Source: Protopterus annectens | Taxonomy: Eukaryota > Chordata > Ceratodontiformes > Protopteridae | Assembly: GCF_019279795.1 (NCBI RefSeq) | Contig: NC_056743.1 | Coordinates: 632,798,235-632,862,234, forward strand | Length of the DNA stretch: 64,000 nucleotides | Direction: 5' to 3' | In this document: positions 48,770-64,000 of the stretch, piece after piece | Layout: every line of letters begins with the position of its first letter | Numbering within the stretch: the first letter of the stretch is position 1 | Notes under the pieces: generated by a model | What the model was told of the DNA's origin: nothing | The model's database searches: none | The model's input: only the letters and a program-made list of their open reading frames with translations | Made by a program: the position numbers and the translations under genes

Positions 48770-49870
48770 GATGAGCAAAGAGTTCAATTTGGTATCTGCA
48801 GACTTGGAGAAAGCATATAACAAAGTCCCAAGAAAATTGATTAGGGCAGTTCAGTGATTGTTTGAAGTCCTGGACAAATTGGTAGAACTGGTGTAGGTTA
48901 TGTAGAAGGATACAAGACAAGTATAAACAATGTTTAGACTCACAGAAGGAATTCCCAGTGGAATGAGTATGCAGTAAGACTTAGCTCTAAGTCCACTGCT
49001 GTTCACTCCGGTCATGGACTGCATTAGCATACATATCAACATAAACCAGAAAGGACATATCAACAAAGCTAATGCATGGAAATAATTTGGCATTCCAAAC
49101 AGACACTGAACATGAGCCTTCAACAAATGACAGAGAACTGGAATGCAAAACTAAAGGCACATGGGATGAAACTGAGTACATACAAGACAATTGTCGAGGC
49201 AGTAAATGGGGAAAATTAGAAGAAGCTGAAAAATGAGGTAGGACTGAAAATAGTGAAGCAGATTAATAGCTTTAAGTATGTGAGAGTGGTGGTGGAGTGG
49301 AAGGGAAGTATGAATAAGGGGATCTAAGCTAGAATCAGAGGTTCTATAGCCAAATGGTAGTAACTGTCAGGGGTGGTGTATGACAGATGACTGCCAAAGA
49401 AGTTAAAAAGTAAGATGTACAAAACACGAGTGTGCCCAATACTTCTGAATGATACAGAAACTTGGGTAGTGAACTCAGAGCAGTTCAGGAAGCTATAGGC
49501 AATGGAAATGAAATGCCTGAGATGCATAGTAGGATGCACACTGTAGGAATGGTGAAGAAATGATTACAGAACAGAAACAAAGTAGCTTCAATAGCAGAAA
49601 ACATTAACGAGAACAGCTTATGGTGTTTCAGGCACATCAGGAAAGCATAACATGACTTAATGAAGAAGAAGATTTGGGAGAGACAGGAAGAAGGCAAGAG
49701 AAAATGAGAATATCCAGCCAAGAGATAGATATATATAGATAGATAGATACATAGATAGATAGATAGATAGATAGATAGATTGTCTAAGAAAAGACCTGCA
49801 GAAGTTAGACATGACTGTCAGAGAAGGTAGGAGTGCAGCATTGAACTGATAGGCAGTGACAGCTGACACA
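48770..49870 (+). mobile_element. Degenerate LINE reverse transcriptase in unit A
   Basis: The plus strand, with many stops, reads SADLEKAYNKVPRKLI, LTEGIPSGMSMQ with LALSPLLFTPVMD, SFKYVRVVVEWKGSMNKGI, SKMYKTRVCPILLNDTETW and MKCLRCIVGCTL. The last parts fit the RTE/related RT C-terminus (yktvirPvllYGtEtW and mkmLRwm-type). Final codons near 49790-49860 resemble KDLQKLDMTVREGRSAALN. Original function: RNA-templated DNA synthesis. Dead. Confidence 0.7.
49722..49780. repeat. (GATA)n microsatellite in unit A
   Basis: About a dozen gata/tagata units. Confidence 0.9.
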
Positions 49871-50244
49871 ATAGCTGGAGCTGTATCAAGACCCAGGTGA
49901 ATGGAGCTGCTGCTCTTGGTGAAAGATATCAGGGGGTGCAACTGGCAGTTGCCAGTGGGGTAGTATAGCAGTAATGTACTGACAACTAGAAATACCAATA
50001 CTGTATTGTATTTGTGGTCATGGCTGATGATTTTCATGAGTGATATTTTAATTGTTGGAAGCTACTTGTTACAGTTACAGGATGAGAGATGACCTTTTTG
50101 TTTTCTTTCTTTCTTTCTTTGAACCCCAGTTTAGAGTAGAAGGGACACCAGATAGGGGAACTGCACTAGCCACTAGACAGGTTAACTACTGCTCTAGCAA
50201 CACCTCAACCCCATGAAAAAAAAAATCAAAAAGAGGAAATGATT

Positions 50245-50340
50245 TTATTTATTTATTTATTTATTTGACATTTGCTGACTGGGAAAGTCTGACTGAGCTA
50301 GTGCCCTTTGTCAATGGAGGCCCAGTGAGAAAAGCTCCAC
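50245..50340 (-). mobile_element. SINE 3' part in unit A
   Basis: Matches the 3' part of the SINE at 36285-36560: (ttta)n, gacatttgctgactgggaaa, gtctgac and ggcccagtgagaaaagct. No tRNA head is seen, so it is 5' truncated. Confidence 0.7.
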
Positions 50341-52238
50341 AGTAAAAACAATTGCATAGTATTAATTCATAAGCTCACAAAGAAACAACAAATGCATAAT
50401 TATGATGTATATAGTTCATAGAAAGAAAATTATGTATACAAAGTGTCAGGGTAATATACCATAGAACTGAACTATACGGAAAAGGGAAGGTACTCACAGG
50501 CATAATGAATTTATACAATGAGATTCAATTCACAGAAGCATGATGATGATGATGTTGTATGTAAGTGTTTAATTGTTTCTTTCCTTAATTTATTTACTTA
50601 ATTATTTTATTTGATTTGTTAACCGCTAGATGAGCTGGTGCGCAGAATTTTTCAGCCACGACCCCAGCCACCAGGGATTTCCTAAATACAAAAATGCGTA
50701 TGATGTAGAATTTGAAAAGTTACAGAACACCAGCAGCATCTAAGTAGTCACTTAAAAGGCTAAAGTGTTTCTCAGTATATATGTTTAGTCAGCTGAAAGT
50801 GATTTCAGTCAATATCTAAACAGAATGGATTAAGACAGTGTATTCTGTCATTTGAGCAGAAAATTAAGACTGTGACCTGTTAAGAAGCTACTTCTTATGA
50901 CAGAGGGCTTGATTTCCCTCAGCCTGCATTTGTGTACTGTGTGATCTTAAGTAAGTCACTAAAACAGGCAGTGCTTTGGGTGAAATTAGGAATTTGGGCT
51001 AGTCTATTAATGATCTGCACCACATGCTGAATAACTACCTATGGAACTAAAATATATGGTTTATTATTTTGAAGTCAAGCCTCACAAGCTCTACCTGAGC
51101 ATATCAGAACTGAGATACTCAATGTGCAGAATGCAGGTTACCAGCAAACCTGAATCTCTGACTTTGCCTCCACACTGGACACGTTAGTACGTATTCTTGG
51201 GTCCAGAGCAGTAGGGTCATTTGGTATTCAAGATATTATTTGACATTGTGTGTTTCTGCCTTTCCATGTTTCAGAGTCACATGTCCATCATTGCGCTACT
51301 ATAGCTTCCAAGGCTCAACTTTGTAATAATAAACCAAATATATATGATATGAATTTTCAATGGTTCAAATGTTTATAATTTGATGAAATGGTAGTAATTT
51401 AAGCAACCTACATACCTAATGGTTGTTTTGAAGTTTTAAGAATTTGCCTTTCATTGGGCACACTAGGGAGGAGATCCCAGTCAATTACTTGTTCCAAAAC
51501 CCACTGTCCATAGTAGCACAGACAAACTGAGTTATAAATAGACAGGAACACATAGATATGTCACTATATCTATGCTGTGCTGAAACATGAAATACCATGT
51601 CTTCCACAATCCACATACAACAAAAGAATGGATATGAGGCAAAATTGTTTAGAATAAGCCTGAAGGTAAAGATTGGTAATAACAGCATGCATTCATTCTA
51701 CCAAAGACCCATTGCTTGATAAACACTGATTTTGTAGATCTTGAAAAGAAAGTTGCCATTTTTGTAAATCCATTTCCCATACTGTCATGGCTTTCCTGCA
51801 CAGAGGTTAGGAATGTATTTCTATCCACTTGACAATGTATCACACCACTGTCATGTTGTATGACAAGACACACAAATGGCAACATAGAAGAAATTCCTGA
51901 AAGATAACCCTTTTTGATTGACAGACAGGTTCACACCAATGATTTTACATTGCAGGAAGAATCACCAAGGTGGGATTTCCTGCTGGCCATGTTGTAAGAT
52001 AATGAGGGAGAGATAAATGCTAACCACCATGTGTTCTCTCCCAGAACTGCTTGCAGAAGCCAGTTGATGCTGCTCAGTGATTTGTAGAATCCCTCAGCTG
52101 TGGAAAGTAGCCCAGCTGGCCATGAAAATTAACTCAGCCAAAATTCTGTGGTTCTCCATTATAGTTAACAACAGAGTCCATATTGCAGGTAAGTGCAACA
52201 AAGGTCAGCTAAAGGGTACTAGTAGAGGGGGGTGAGAT

Positions 52239-52240
<2 letters not shown>

Positions 52241-52311
<71 letters not shown>

Positions 52312-52337
52312 CGTGTGTGCGTGTGTGTGTGTGTGTG

Positions 52338-52340
<3 letters not shown>
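52241..52340. repeat. (GT)n microsatellite at the duplication joint
   Basis: A GT array of about 100 bases with gcgtgcgtgtgtgcg near its end. Unit B starts directly after it. Confidence 0.95.
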
Positions 52341-56227
<3,887 letters not shown>

Positions 56228-56229
56228 GT

Positions 56230-58612
56230 GGCGGAGGGGGTTTATGTCTACGTAAGTGCATGGATGTCTGCATGTATGTGAATATGTGGGTGTCTGTGTT
56301 AATGCAATGAATGGGTTGCTACTGTTAATTTCAGCCTGGAAGTGCTGAGGATGATTCACAAATTATCTAATAATGAGGTAATCTTCAAGGTGGCTAAGGC
56401 TGTGGCTAAATCACATTTTACATAATTGTATAAACTGACATACCTGTGGTAGGCAGATTATGTGAGTATAAGGGATTCTTTCCGAATCCTTAGGTGTGTC
56501 TTGCCTGTGAAGTTGATATACACATGTGATTTCTGTCAATACTATGTCTTCAAGCTATGTGCCTTTTGTAGCACCATCACTCGCTTGGGAAAACCACATT
56601 TGTAGTGATAGTGGCCTTGGGTTGTCCATTATAAAGGATTTACCATTACTAAATCATTAAGCATATATCCTGCACATTACTGCTACATCAAAATAGTTTC
56701 AGGCTTAGCAAGTAAAACCAGGGTTTTTGCATGAATATGACCAGTTCTGCCATTAAGTCTAAAGTCAGGGACAAAGACTTGTTTTGGGTGTGGCACCATC
56801 AGTAAGAAGTAAGCTTTCTCCAGAATTAATATGAATTCTCTCCAATTTCAAAAATGATGCAATCAACCTCTAAACATCAACACTCGAGCATGTTGATACT
56901 TGGAATTTGCAAAGTTTACTGTGACCTCAAAGGAGGGAAACAAGTGAAGTAGAGACTGTCTTTGTCAGAAAAGACTGTTTGTAGAAACCATAGCCAGGAG
57001 ACAGTTAGCTAAATATGAGAACACCTTAGTGACTGAAGTGGACGAGCTGCAACAGTAGCCATTGATTTTCCAAATGTCAGTTGACAGTTGTGGACTGAAG
57101 ACCAGGGTCCAGAACAGGCAGCAATTGGTTTCATTTCAGAAATGGAGAAATCTTATAAACTTCAAAATCTTTATGTCACTTCAGTCATCTTATGCCTCTA
57201 AAAAGCAGATCCAAATTCGTCTGAATGGACCTTGGAAAAATGAACGCAGCTTCATCATGTGAAAGGGCTCTCTGCAATACAGTCATATAGGATTCTCAGA
57301 TATGATACCCCTTCTTCAGAATGTTCAGATATGTAGTTGGTTTGATGTTGTTTATCTAATCTAGAAATAAAACTAAAATTATTAATTCTCAGTCTTTGTG
57401 GTAAGCTAGTTTCTATAGATTGTTGCATATTAGACTAGAGACAGTAACCATTAGAAACCAACTTATTATTTAAATGCCTTTTTCTTTGCTTGATCCAACC
57501 TTTAACTTCCACCTCTTTGCAAAAAAAATATGAGCAAAAATCCAACAAGTTTTCCTCTGGGCTTGACACATCTCAAAGCTGACAGAGAAGCTTTTGGAAA
57601 AGGAATTCTTATGGCTCAGCCAGAATATGGCATCCAAATGATTGCTGATGCCTCCAAAAAGAACTCCTCACTTCAAGCAGTCTCTAACAAGATTTGCCAC
57701 TTTGTCTCAGTTGGTCTGATAAATGAGCATCACTGCTCAGTGTTCAAACAGCAAGCGGAGTGTCAGTCCAGTAAAGGGTTGATCTAATCTTTGAATTGCT
57801 ATTATAGAAGCTGTTAATCCAAAACGAATTTTTGTCCCTCACTAGTAGATTTATCATAAGAGGAAGGGCCTATGAATCTATATGAAAGCCCCAACTTTTC
57901 TCCTTACCCCTCCACAAACTAAAAATTCTGGAACCAGAGTTTTCCAGTTTTAGGATCGAACCTGTGAAGAGTTATACAACCTTCCATAGCAGACCGAATC
58001 AGCTTTCCAGATTTCAGGGAAAAACTGACGCAGCACCTGCAAGAAGCCTCCATCACTACCTCATAAACATAGGCATAACCTACCTCCTTTACAGGGGAAA
58101 ATAATTAAAACTTCACTCCGACCTAAGTGCAACCACAATATATTAGAACACATGATTATATTTCACTGGATCTTTGTCCTTTTCACAACCACTACAAACT
58201 CTAATACCACCTGCCCTCCAGTTCATACCAGCTCACACTGTAAACCTGCTACATAGTACTACAATCCTGATCAAAAATACATATATGCAAATAATGATTT
58301 TAGGTTTCTGTATGCACTTTTTTGCCTCACTTCTCTTCATATTATAAACTGTCATAACTTACATTGAAATTGTTACAGTTCTGTCATGGTTTATATAACT
58401 CAGTCGGGCAAATCCTGAATTAGGTCAAGGTGGACAAGTGCTCTACCCCAGTCAACAAATTTAAATAAAATAAATACAGAAATTAATCAACTAATAATGA
58501 AACAAAGATTAGTGACTTCTTCTGTCAATGAAAATATATCACCATCAAAACTCCTTGAATTAACTCTAGGAATATTGCTAGCTTACCTTTATGCCAACCT
58601 GCATGCTATGTT
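56230..58612. other. Unassigned sequence
   Basis: Small ORFs at 57062-57262 and 57530-57787 have ordinary composition, but I cannot link them to any family and they lack splice or start context. No tandem array. Confidence 0.4.
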
Positions 58613-59011
58613 TAGGGTCTATATTATTTCAGAGAATGCTTAAAATAGTGAATGCTGTTTAATCAACCTAATAAAGTCAAAAATCCCTAAATCCCAAATG
58701 CATGGAACAGCAATTTTTTCCCAGGGAAAAAAAATCACTGCTTTGTAAAAAAAAAAAAAAAAAAAAAAAAATCCAAACACAAAATAAAGTGGGGGCTGTG
58801 CCCCCCACACCCCCCCTACTTAAATATACCAACTCTGGGATCGCACTACAGTGGAAGAAATGGCAAAGTCCTGAACACAGCCCAGTGATTTTTTTTTTCC
58901 CCTGAAAAAAATCACTGTTCTGTATGTTCAGGATTTAGGGATTTCGACTTTATTGGGTCAATTAAACAGCATTTGCTGTTTTAAGCATTCACTGAAATAA
59001 TATAGACTCTA
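58613..59011. mobile_element. Foldback element E4 with arms of about 128 bp
   Basis: The left arm (58615-58745) and right arm (58880-59010) are close inverted repeats. Both start or end gtctatattatttcag and include taataaagtc, aatccctaaatcc and a palindromic ggaacagc/aatttttt/ccc word. The termini (agggtctatatta) match those of the inner foldback of E2 at 18800. The core between (58790-58880) has ccccccacacccccc, acttaaatataccaactctg and gatcgcactacagtg. A poly-A run lies at 58747-58771. Confidence 0.85.
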
Positions 59012-59014
59012 TAT

Positions 59015-59215
59015 TTAATAGGTTCAAAAGTTCATAGGTGTATATTAGGCTAATGACTACTGGTACCTTTATAAATTTAGCCATGCATCCCAAATGTATC
59101 CTGCAAGTTTTTGAGCCCTCAAAGTCATTTTAAGAGGTATATGTAAGTTAGAGTATGATTTATAGACCACCTCTGCCATTAGCGACATAGCTGCAAGACC
59201 TGGGGTGAATTTCCA
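59015..59215 (-). mobile_element. CR1/L2-type LINE 3' UTR fragment
   Basis: Matches 8230-8420: aggttcaaaagttca, gtgtatattaggctaatg, tttagccatgcatcccaaatg and attagcgacatag. The coding part is absent. Confidence 0.7.
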
Positions 59216-59414
59216 GTCTAGACCCTATGTGTCTAATGGACAGAGTCAGTCTGTAAATCAAAAGGATGTAATGTCTCAGTTAGATGTGATGTTCTTGGAA
59301 GGTTTAACTAGGAATTGTCTAAGTGATATTAACATCTATAAGTAATATTGCAGTTTGCTTAATCACAGTGTGCATGATTGTAAGAGGTTGTGGTGCACTT
59401 CCAGTGTATTTTCC

Positions 59415-59535
59415 CTTTTTTCAGCTGTAGTGCAACTGTGCAGTTGTTATATATAAGTTAGGGCGGTACAGGGGTGAAGCTTCCCACATTAGGGTGAGGG
59501 GGGCTTGCCTCCTGCAAAAAAAAAACGTTTTTTTT
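59415..59535 (-). repeat. Copy of the foldback core
   Basis: The complement gives cactacagctg-type, caactgcac, ataacaactg-type and a C-rich tract (gaggggggcttgcctcctgc on plus), followed by an A-run. It is more diverged than E1-E4, with no arms seen. Confidence 0.5.
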
Positions 59536-59539
59536 CTGT

Positions 59540-61700
59540 TTTATTACTATTATTATAATTGTTATTATTTTATAAATCTCAGTTAGATGAAGTGTGTTTA
59601 GACCAGTTGTGTTCAAGCAGTTGTGTTTAGATATCCTGTCTTTTAGATCACATGATATATATCGCCAGGATATGAACTTTACCCATCATTTGAAAAATAT
59701 CACCATAGACTGACCATGAATTTATGACTGGAACCATTTTGGCACTGAGATGCATATAGGTTCAAGGATGGAAAAGTAATCCTATATGCATTTTGTAGTC
59801 CCAACTATAATCCTTGAACAATTTTTAACTATTTATTAAATCATGATTTCTATTTGGTCTATCATGCGTACTACCAAATGTAGGAATTCACAGATATATC
59901 ATTGTCACTATCAAGCATGCTACATAATACTTGATTTCTATTAGGGTTTGGTTTATGACTTCTATTCAAAGTTAGAAATGTAATATGCATTCAATATATA
60001 CTGCTACTGTGTGAAAATTCCACAAGGAGTAAAAATTATATATATTCCTCCAGAACAGAGACTTTTCTGTTACTATAATGATGCTGTCACCAACATTTCC
60101 TGTATTAACCATGATAATAAGGTTGGTTCTACTCCAACATTAAGCTGTGTTTAAATACATAAGGGTGGAATAGCCATCTTAGGTACATTTTGTACAAGAG
60201 TATTTGAGTATAATTCAGTGAAAGCTTTCCAGTAAAATGAAAGGCCTGTCCATGAGCAAGAGAGGAAGCAGAGCTATGAGATGATTGGAGTTTGAATCAT
60301 AACAATATATTGTGGGTTTGAAACATCCTTTTAAAAAGGAATGAATGCTAAAGAGAATAAAAACCCTGGAGTGAGGATAATCATGTTGCAAAATGTAAAG
60401 CTTAAAAGGAACGTAGCAGGCAGACTGAGTTAGATACGTTTGAAGGTCTTATGGAATGATTGTGAAACATGAGGAAGAGGGGGTATTGTAATCCTGGTGA
60501 GTAAAGTAGTGCTACAATAGGAAGTCATTGTGGAAAAAAGCAGAGAAGGGCATTGGGTAGTAATGAAGAGTATAGTCTGTGGGTCATACTGGCATAACAG
60601 AATTGTGTTCTTTTCTCAGTAATTTAGACTTGTTAATGTGGTGGTAGATTTGGCAGTAGGTTGGTTCTTGGCAGGAGAAAATCCCATTTACACTGTGGAA
60701 AGAAGCTGATAGATAGTATGGTGGACATGGGGCTTTTGAATACATGAAGGCCAGGGAATGATGACTGCTGAGTACTGGGACAAAGCTAAGTAAGTTATTA
60801 AACTGAATTGTCTTCTTGTAGACAACAGTATTGGGAGAAGGGCATGAAGACCCATGAAAGGAGTACCTCAGACACTCTGCATGTTTGTTTGGATTGGGGT
60901 GGCTTTATTAAACTGAGTTTGTGAGTGTTGAACCCATGGAAATAGATGTGGGCAGAGGTGGCTGAGTGAATAAAACATATGGTGAAAGATGTGATCAGGA
61001 GAAACTGAACAGGGAGTAAAAGGAGGGATGAAGCAGAACTGGGTAGTATTAAGGTTGTGTGGAGAGGAAAATCATGCACAAGATGAGCAAGAAGTGAAGA
61101 GTGGTAAAAGTAGGGTGGAAATGTAGGAATGAAACCTTTTTGATAAGAAAATGACTATTATTGATAATCATGATTATTACTACTATTAGTTATATAACTA
61201 TTATTGATATTATTGTTAATAACCATCGGTATTACTGAAACCATTATGGTATTATAAGGTAACAATTTTACTGTTGTATATTGTTGGCATATTACCATTG
61301 TTGCTGTGTATTTACTACATTTATTAATTCTTCATTCCTGTATTGTTATTAATTAACCTTCTTTCATAGTCTGATATAAAATGTGGTACTATATAACAAA
61401 GATACTGGAAAAAAAGAGTGCATGAAAGTCATGCAATTCAAAAGAAAATGTTCTATCTAGCTGGGAGAACAATTGTCTCTTGTCTATCTGTTCTGGTGTC
61501 TGTTCTTAGCTTAAAAAAGGAATGCAGACCAAATGATATCACTTTAAGGAAGTAGCATCCGAAGTTGGACATTGTTTCACTATCTCTCTCTCTCCCTCAG
61601 GAAAAAAAATAAAGAATTAAACTGAATGCATTATGTGTTGACAACTCAGCGTTCCCTCTTTTTGCCAAGAGACACATACTGGGAGAGAAACATGTGGAGT
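59540..61700. other. Unassigned sequence
   Basis: AT-rich. No protein family, array or SINE recognised. A TAT/TTA-rich imperfect stretch lies near 61150-61340. Confidence 0.4.
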
Positions 61701-61705
61701 CAATT

Positions 61706-61782
61706 CTTTCATTCATTCATTCATTCATTCATTCATTCATTCATTCATTCACTCATTCATTCATTTATTCATTCATTAGCAT
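61706..61782. repeat. (TTCA)n microsatellite
   Basis: About eighteen ttca units with a few substitutions. The ORF through it (61626-62018) is a repeat translation with ordinary flanks. Confidence 0.9.
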
Positions 61783-61784
61783 TT

Positions 61785-64000
61785 TATTATTCTATAGTTC
61801 TTCAGCAGTTCAACCAGTATATTCTGAACTGTCCAGCTAACTACATAGAACTATACAGCTACAGCCAAACTCTGAAAATGCCTTGGTTACATGACAGAAG
61901 ACTGGTCTACAGCCCAGACTCTGGTACAGAAACTAAAATTGTGCTATTTCATTTTGAACATTTCAGGGCCCTGGTTATCCACAGAGGTAGAAAAACAATT
62001 TTGTGTGAGGAAAATTAAGTTTGCCTAGGATGGTATCCAGCCAAGCATACCTACAATTGAATTGGACTTTTGCCTAAAGAAGAGTGAGCATAAATCTGCA
62101 ATGAATTATTTCAGTTATCTGGATTTTCCTGCAAAAGAACTCAGAACAGCTTTTACAGTGATCATTAAGGACCAAAAACCATTATAAATACTCTGCTAAC
62201 CCAGGATATTTGGATATTAAATAACTTTTTCTGGATTTAAACTGTTATTTGTCCTTTCTGACACTGGCCTAATGTGGCCTTTTCTGTCTTGCCAATACTG
62301 TACAGCCAATTTAATTAATGCCTGCTTGTTACATTATATTAATTTATGTTTAATATTATAATAAATTCTATTTTGTACAAATTCTATCTGGTGATTTCTA
62401 TCTGTTTTAATGTGTAGCTTAATTTGAACCCAGAACAATAGGTTTGGAAAGGGGATAGGTAAGTGCTGAACCTACTTATTTTCCACCTGTATGACAAATG
62501 CATTGATGATAATATGAATATTACCTTCACATCTATTTGTTCTGACAGAAGGTTGTTGAGAATATGTGTTCAAGTTCTGAGGTGAATCAGAAAAGGATAC
62601 TGTTATTAAAGTCTTACTAAATTGCAAATTTTATTTTTATACATTTTTTAACGGGGGTAGCCCAGTAGACATGATCTTTTTCTAGGGTGAGCAATGAGCT
62701 CTGTCTAGTTAAGTGACTTAGTCAGAATCACAGATTAGGCAGATAATGGTGGAAGGAATGGAGATGTGTAACCTGGGCTGCAGAAGGAAGTTCATCAACA
62801 ACTCACGGCCTTGATTGTTTGTGTTTCCAGACTCATGTAGATATTTTTGAGGCAAGTGCACACGCTAATGCTGTTTTATAGGGACAGATCCTGGTTTCAT
62901 TTACTGAAACAAAAAAATCATAAGAATATCTTGTAGGTAGAGAACTTTACATACACGTTCGTAAATAAAGTAAGGGAAATTTGCAGTGCTTTACACATAG
63001 GTTTCTACTATTATCTAATGCTATACTCGAAAGTTAGCCACTCACCCCTTTTGGCTTGATTTGCTAAGAAGAAATATCATTCCAATGACTAATTTGACAA
63101 AAATTTGCAGTGAAACATTAACAAATATTAACTGGATGTCAATGCAAAAATAAATAAAAACTTAAAATAAAAATAAAGTAGTCACCAGACCCATTTGCAG
63201 GAGTAGTATTTACCTGCATAAATCTGAGAAGTAGCTTTACAGCCACAGTTGTCCAGCAATTTTTTTTCAATTCCACACAATACTAAGGTGCCAAAAATCT
63301 ACCGATTATATTCAAAGTATGTTGCATGCATCTTAATTAGCAGCTACTTTCTTCACTGGCACACCATCTTGGACTGTTTTTTCTACTTCACAATCACTGA
63401 GTGCTGGGATAGGCTCTGCTTACCCCCCAAGCACCCTACTAAAAATGAATGAGTGAACACAAAACTAAAATGCTGGGCTGAGAGTAATTACATTGCAAAA
63501 CACAAAGTTGAAAAGGATTAAGAGGGTAATCTGTCATGCCTTGCAGTTTAAACATTAAATAGTAGGAAACATAATTCCAAAGGGGTGACACACATATAAA
63601 GGAAGTATAAACTTGTGAATTCATATAATATATGAGTGGATGAGTTATGAATCACAAAGTGCTTAGTCTCCCAGATGATTCACTATCATTAGTAAGTGAA
63701 TAAATGCTACTCAATTTAGGCAGCAATGGAGGAAGGGCAGACTAATAACCACACTGCATCAAATTAATCCACCTGCTAAATGTTCATTAAATAAATGTAT
63801 TTATTGTAAATATAAGACAAAAGTAGTCCAGCACAAGTATTATACACACTATTATAAAGGAACATGGTGTTATTTTTTCTTAGTTTTAAACAGGGCAAAT
63901 TAGAATTTATGTTGCTGTTTTGAGATCAGTTTGTCTAAGGAAGGTTTGTCCTGGAACACTAAAAACTAAGTACGTCAAAAAGACATAAGTAGGACAGCTG
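61785..64000. other. Unassigned sequence to the window end
   Basis: No coherent gene, array or mobile element recognised on either strand. Confidence 0.4.

Larger units (their letters stand above)
48525..52337 (+). repeat. 3.8-kb tandem duplication, unit A
   Basis: Begins gtttttagttgaatctag and runs to the (GT)n at 52241. Unit B (52338-56227) follows directly with about the same content at an offset of 3.79-3.82 kb. Both hold an RT remnant, (GATA)n, (TTTC)n, a SINE 3' part and (GT)n. Differences are mostly single bases and small indels. Confidence 0.9.

Noticed and set aside
49485..50037. Minus-strand ORFs with hydrophobic residues, duplicated at 53295-53749
   Set aside because: Antisense to the degenerate LINE reverse transcriptase. 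Duplication reflects the 3.8-kb unit, not selection.

Overview
The window looks like intergenic or intronic DNA from a large, repeat-rich vertebrate genome. The evidence is a fish-type C-type lectin exon pair with canonical splice sites, Penelope-like elements with GIY-YIG endonuclease, CR1/L2-type and other LINEs, DANA/mermaid-type tRNA-derived SINEs, Ty3/gypsy elements, and long AT, CA and GT microsatellites. A lungfish, polypterid fish or large-genome amphibian would fit. I cannot name the species from sequence alone. There is no bacterial gene organisation, and almost all long ORFs are transposon remnants or translated microsatellites.

Layout. 1-475: LINE 3' end (+). 835-1550: Penelope-like remnant (-). 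2320-3020: a cassette repeated three times. 3107-3464: a foldback element beside a (TA)n array. 4578-5071: two exons of a C-type lectin gene (-), the only host coding sequence I can support. 7290-8080: LINE RT remnant (+). 8230-17250: a CR1/L2-type LINE (-) split by a complete-ended gypsy element (9293-16006, minus strand, LTRs of about 1.5-1.6 kb, 5-bp target duplication ATTTC). 17640-20280: (TA)n arrays alternating with foldback elements, one with a telomere-like G-rich interior. 20300-22760: Penelope-like sequence (+) with a GIY-YIG ORF. 24060-25990: another LINE (-). 26000-29890: mostly featureless. 29896-30238: a full-length SINE. 30640-36980: a second copy of the same gypsy family (+), flanked on the left by an inverted LTR. 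36980-42772: an unrelated gypsy element (-), itself invaded by a 602-bp TG...CA element and by a tandem-repeat block. 43235-43690: a 48-bp satellite interrupted by a SINE. 43690-44850: LINE (+). 45750-48480: L1-like LINE (+). 48525-56225: a 3.8-kb segment carrying a degenerate RT, duplicated in tandem with the joint in a GT microsatellite. 58613-59011: another foldback element. 59535-64000: essentially unannotatable.

The most unusual structure is a dispersed foldback family. Its members share a core of about 100 bp but carry quite different inverted arms, and several abut (TA)n tracts. The two copies of the first gypsy family both show integrase upstream of the reverse-transcriptase region, the Gmr1-type order. 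Each is disabled by a different internal deletion. All coordinates and alignments were made by eye.
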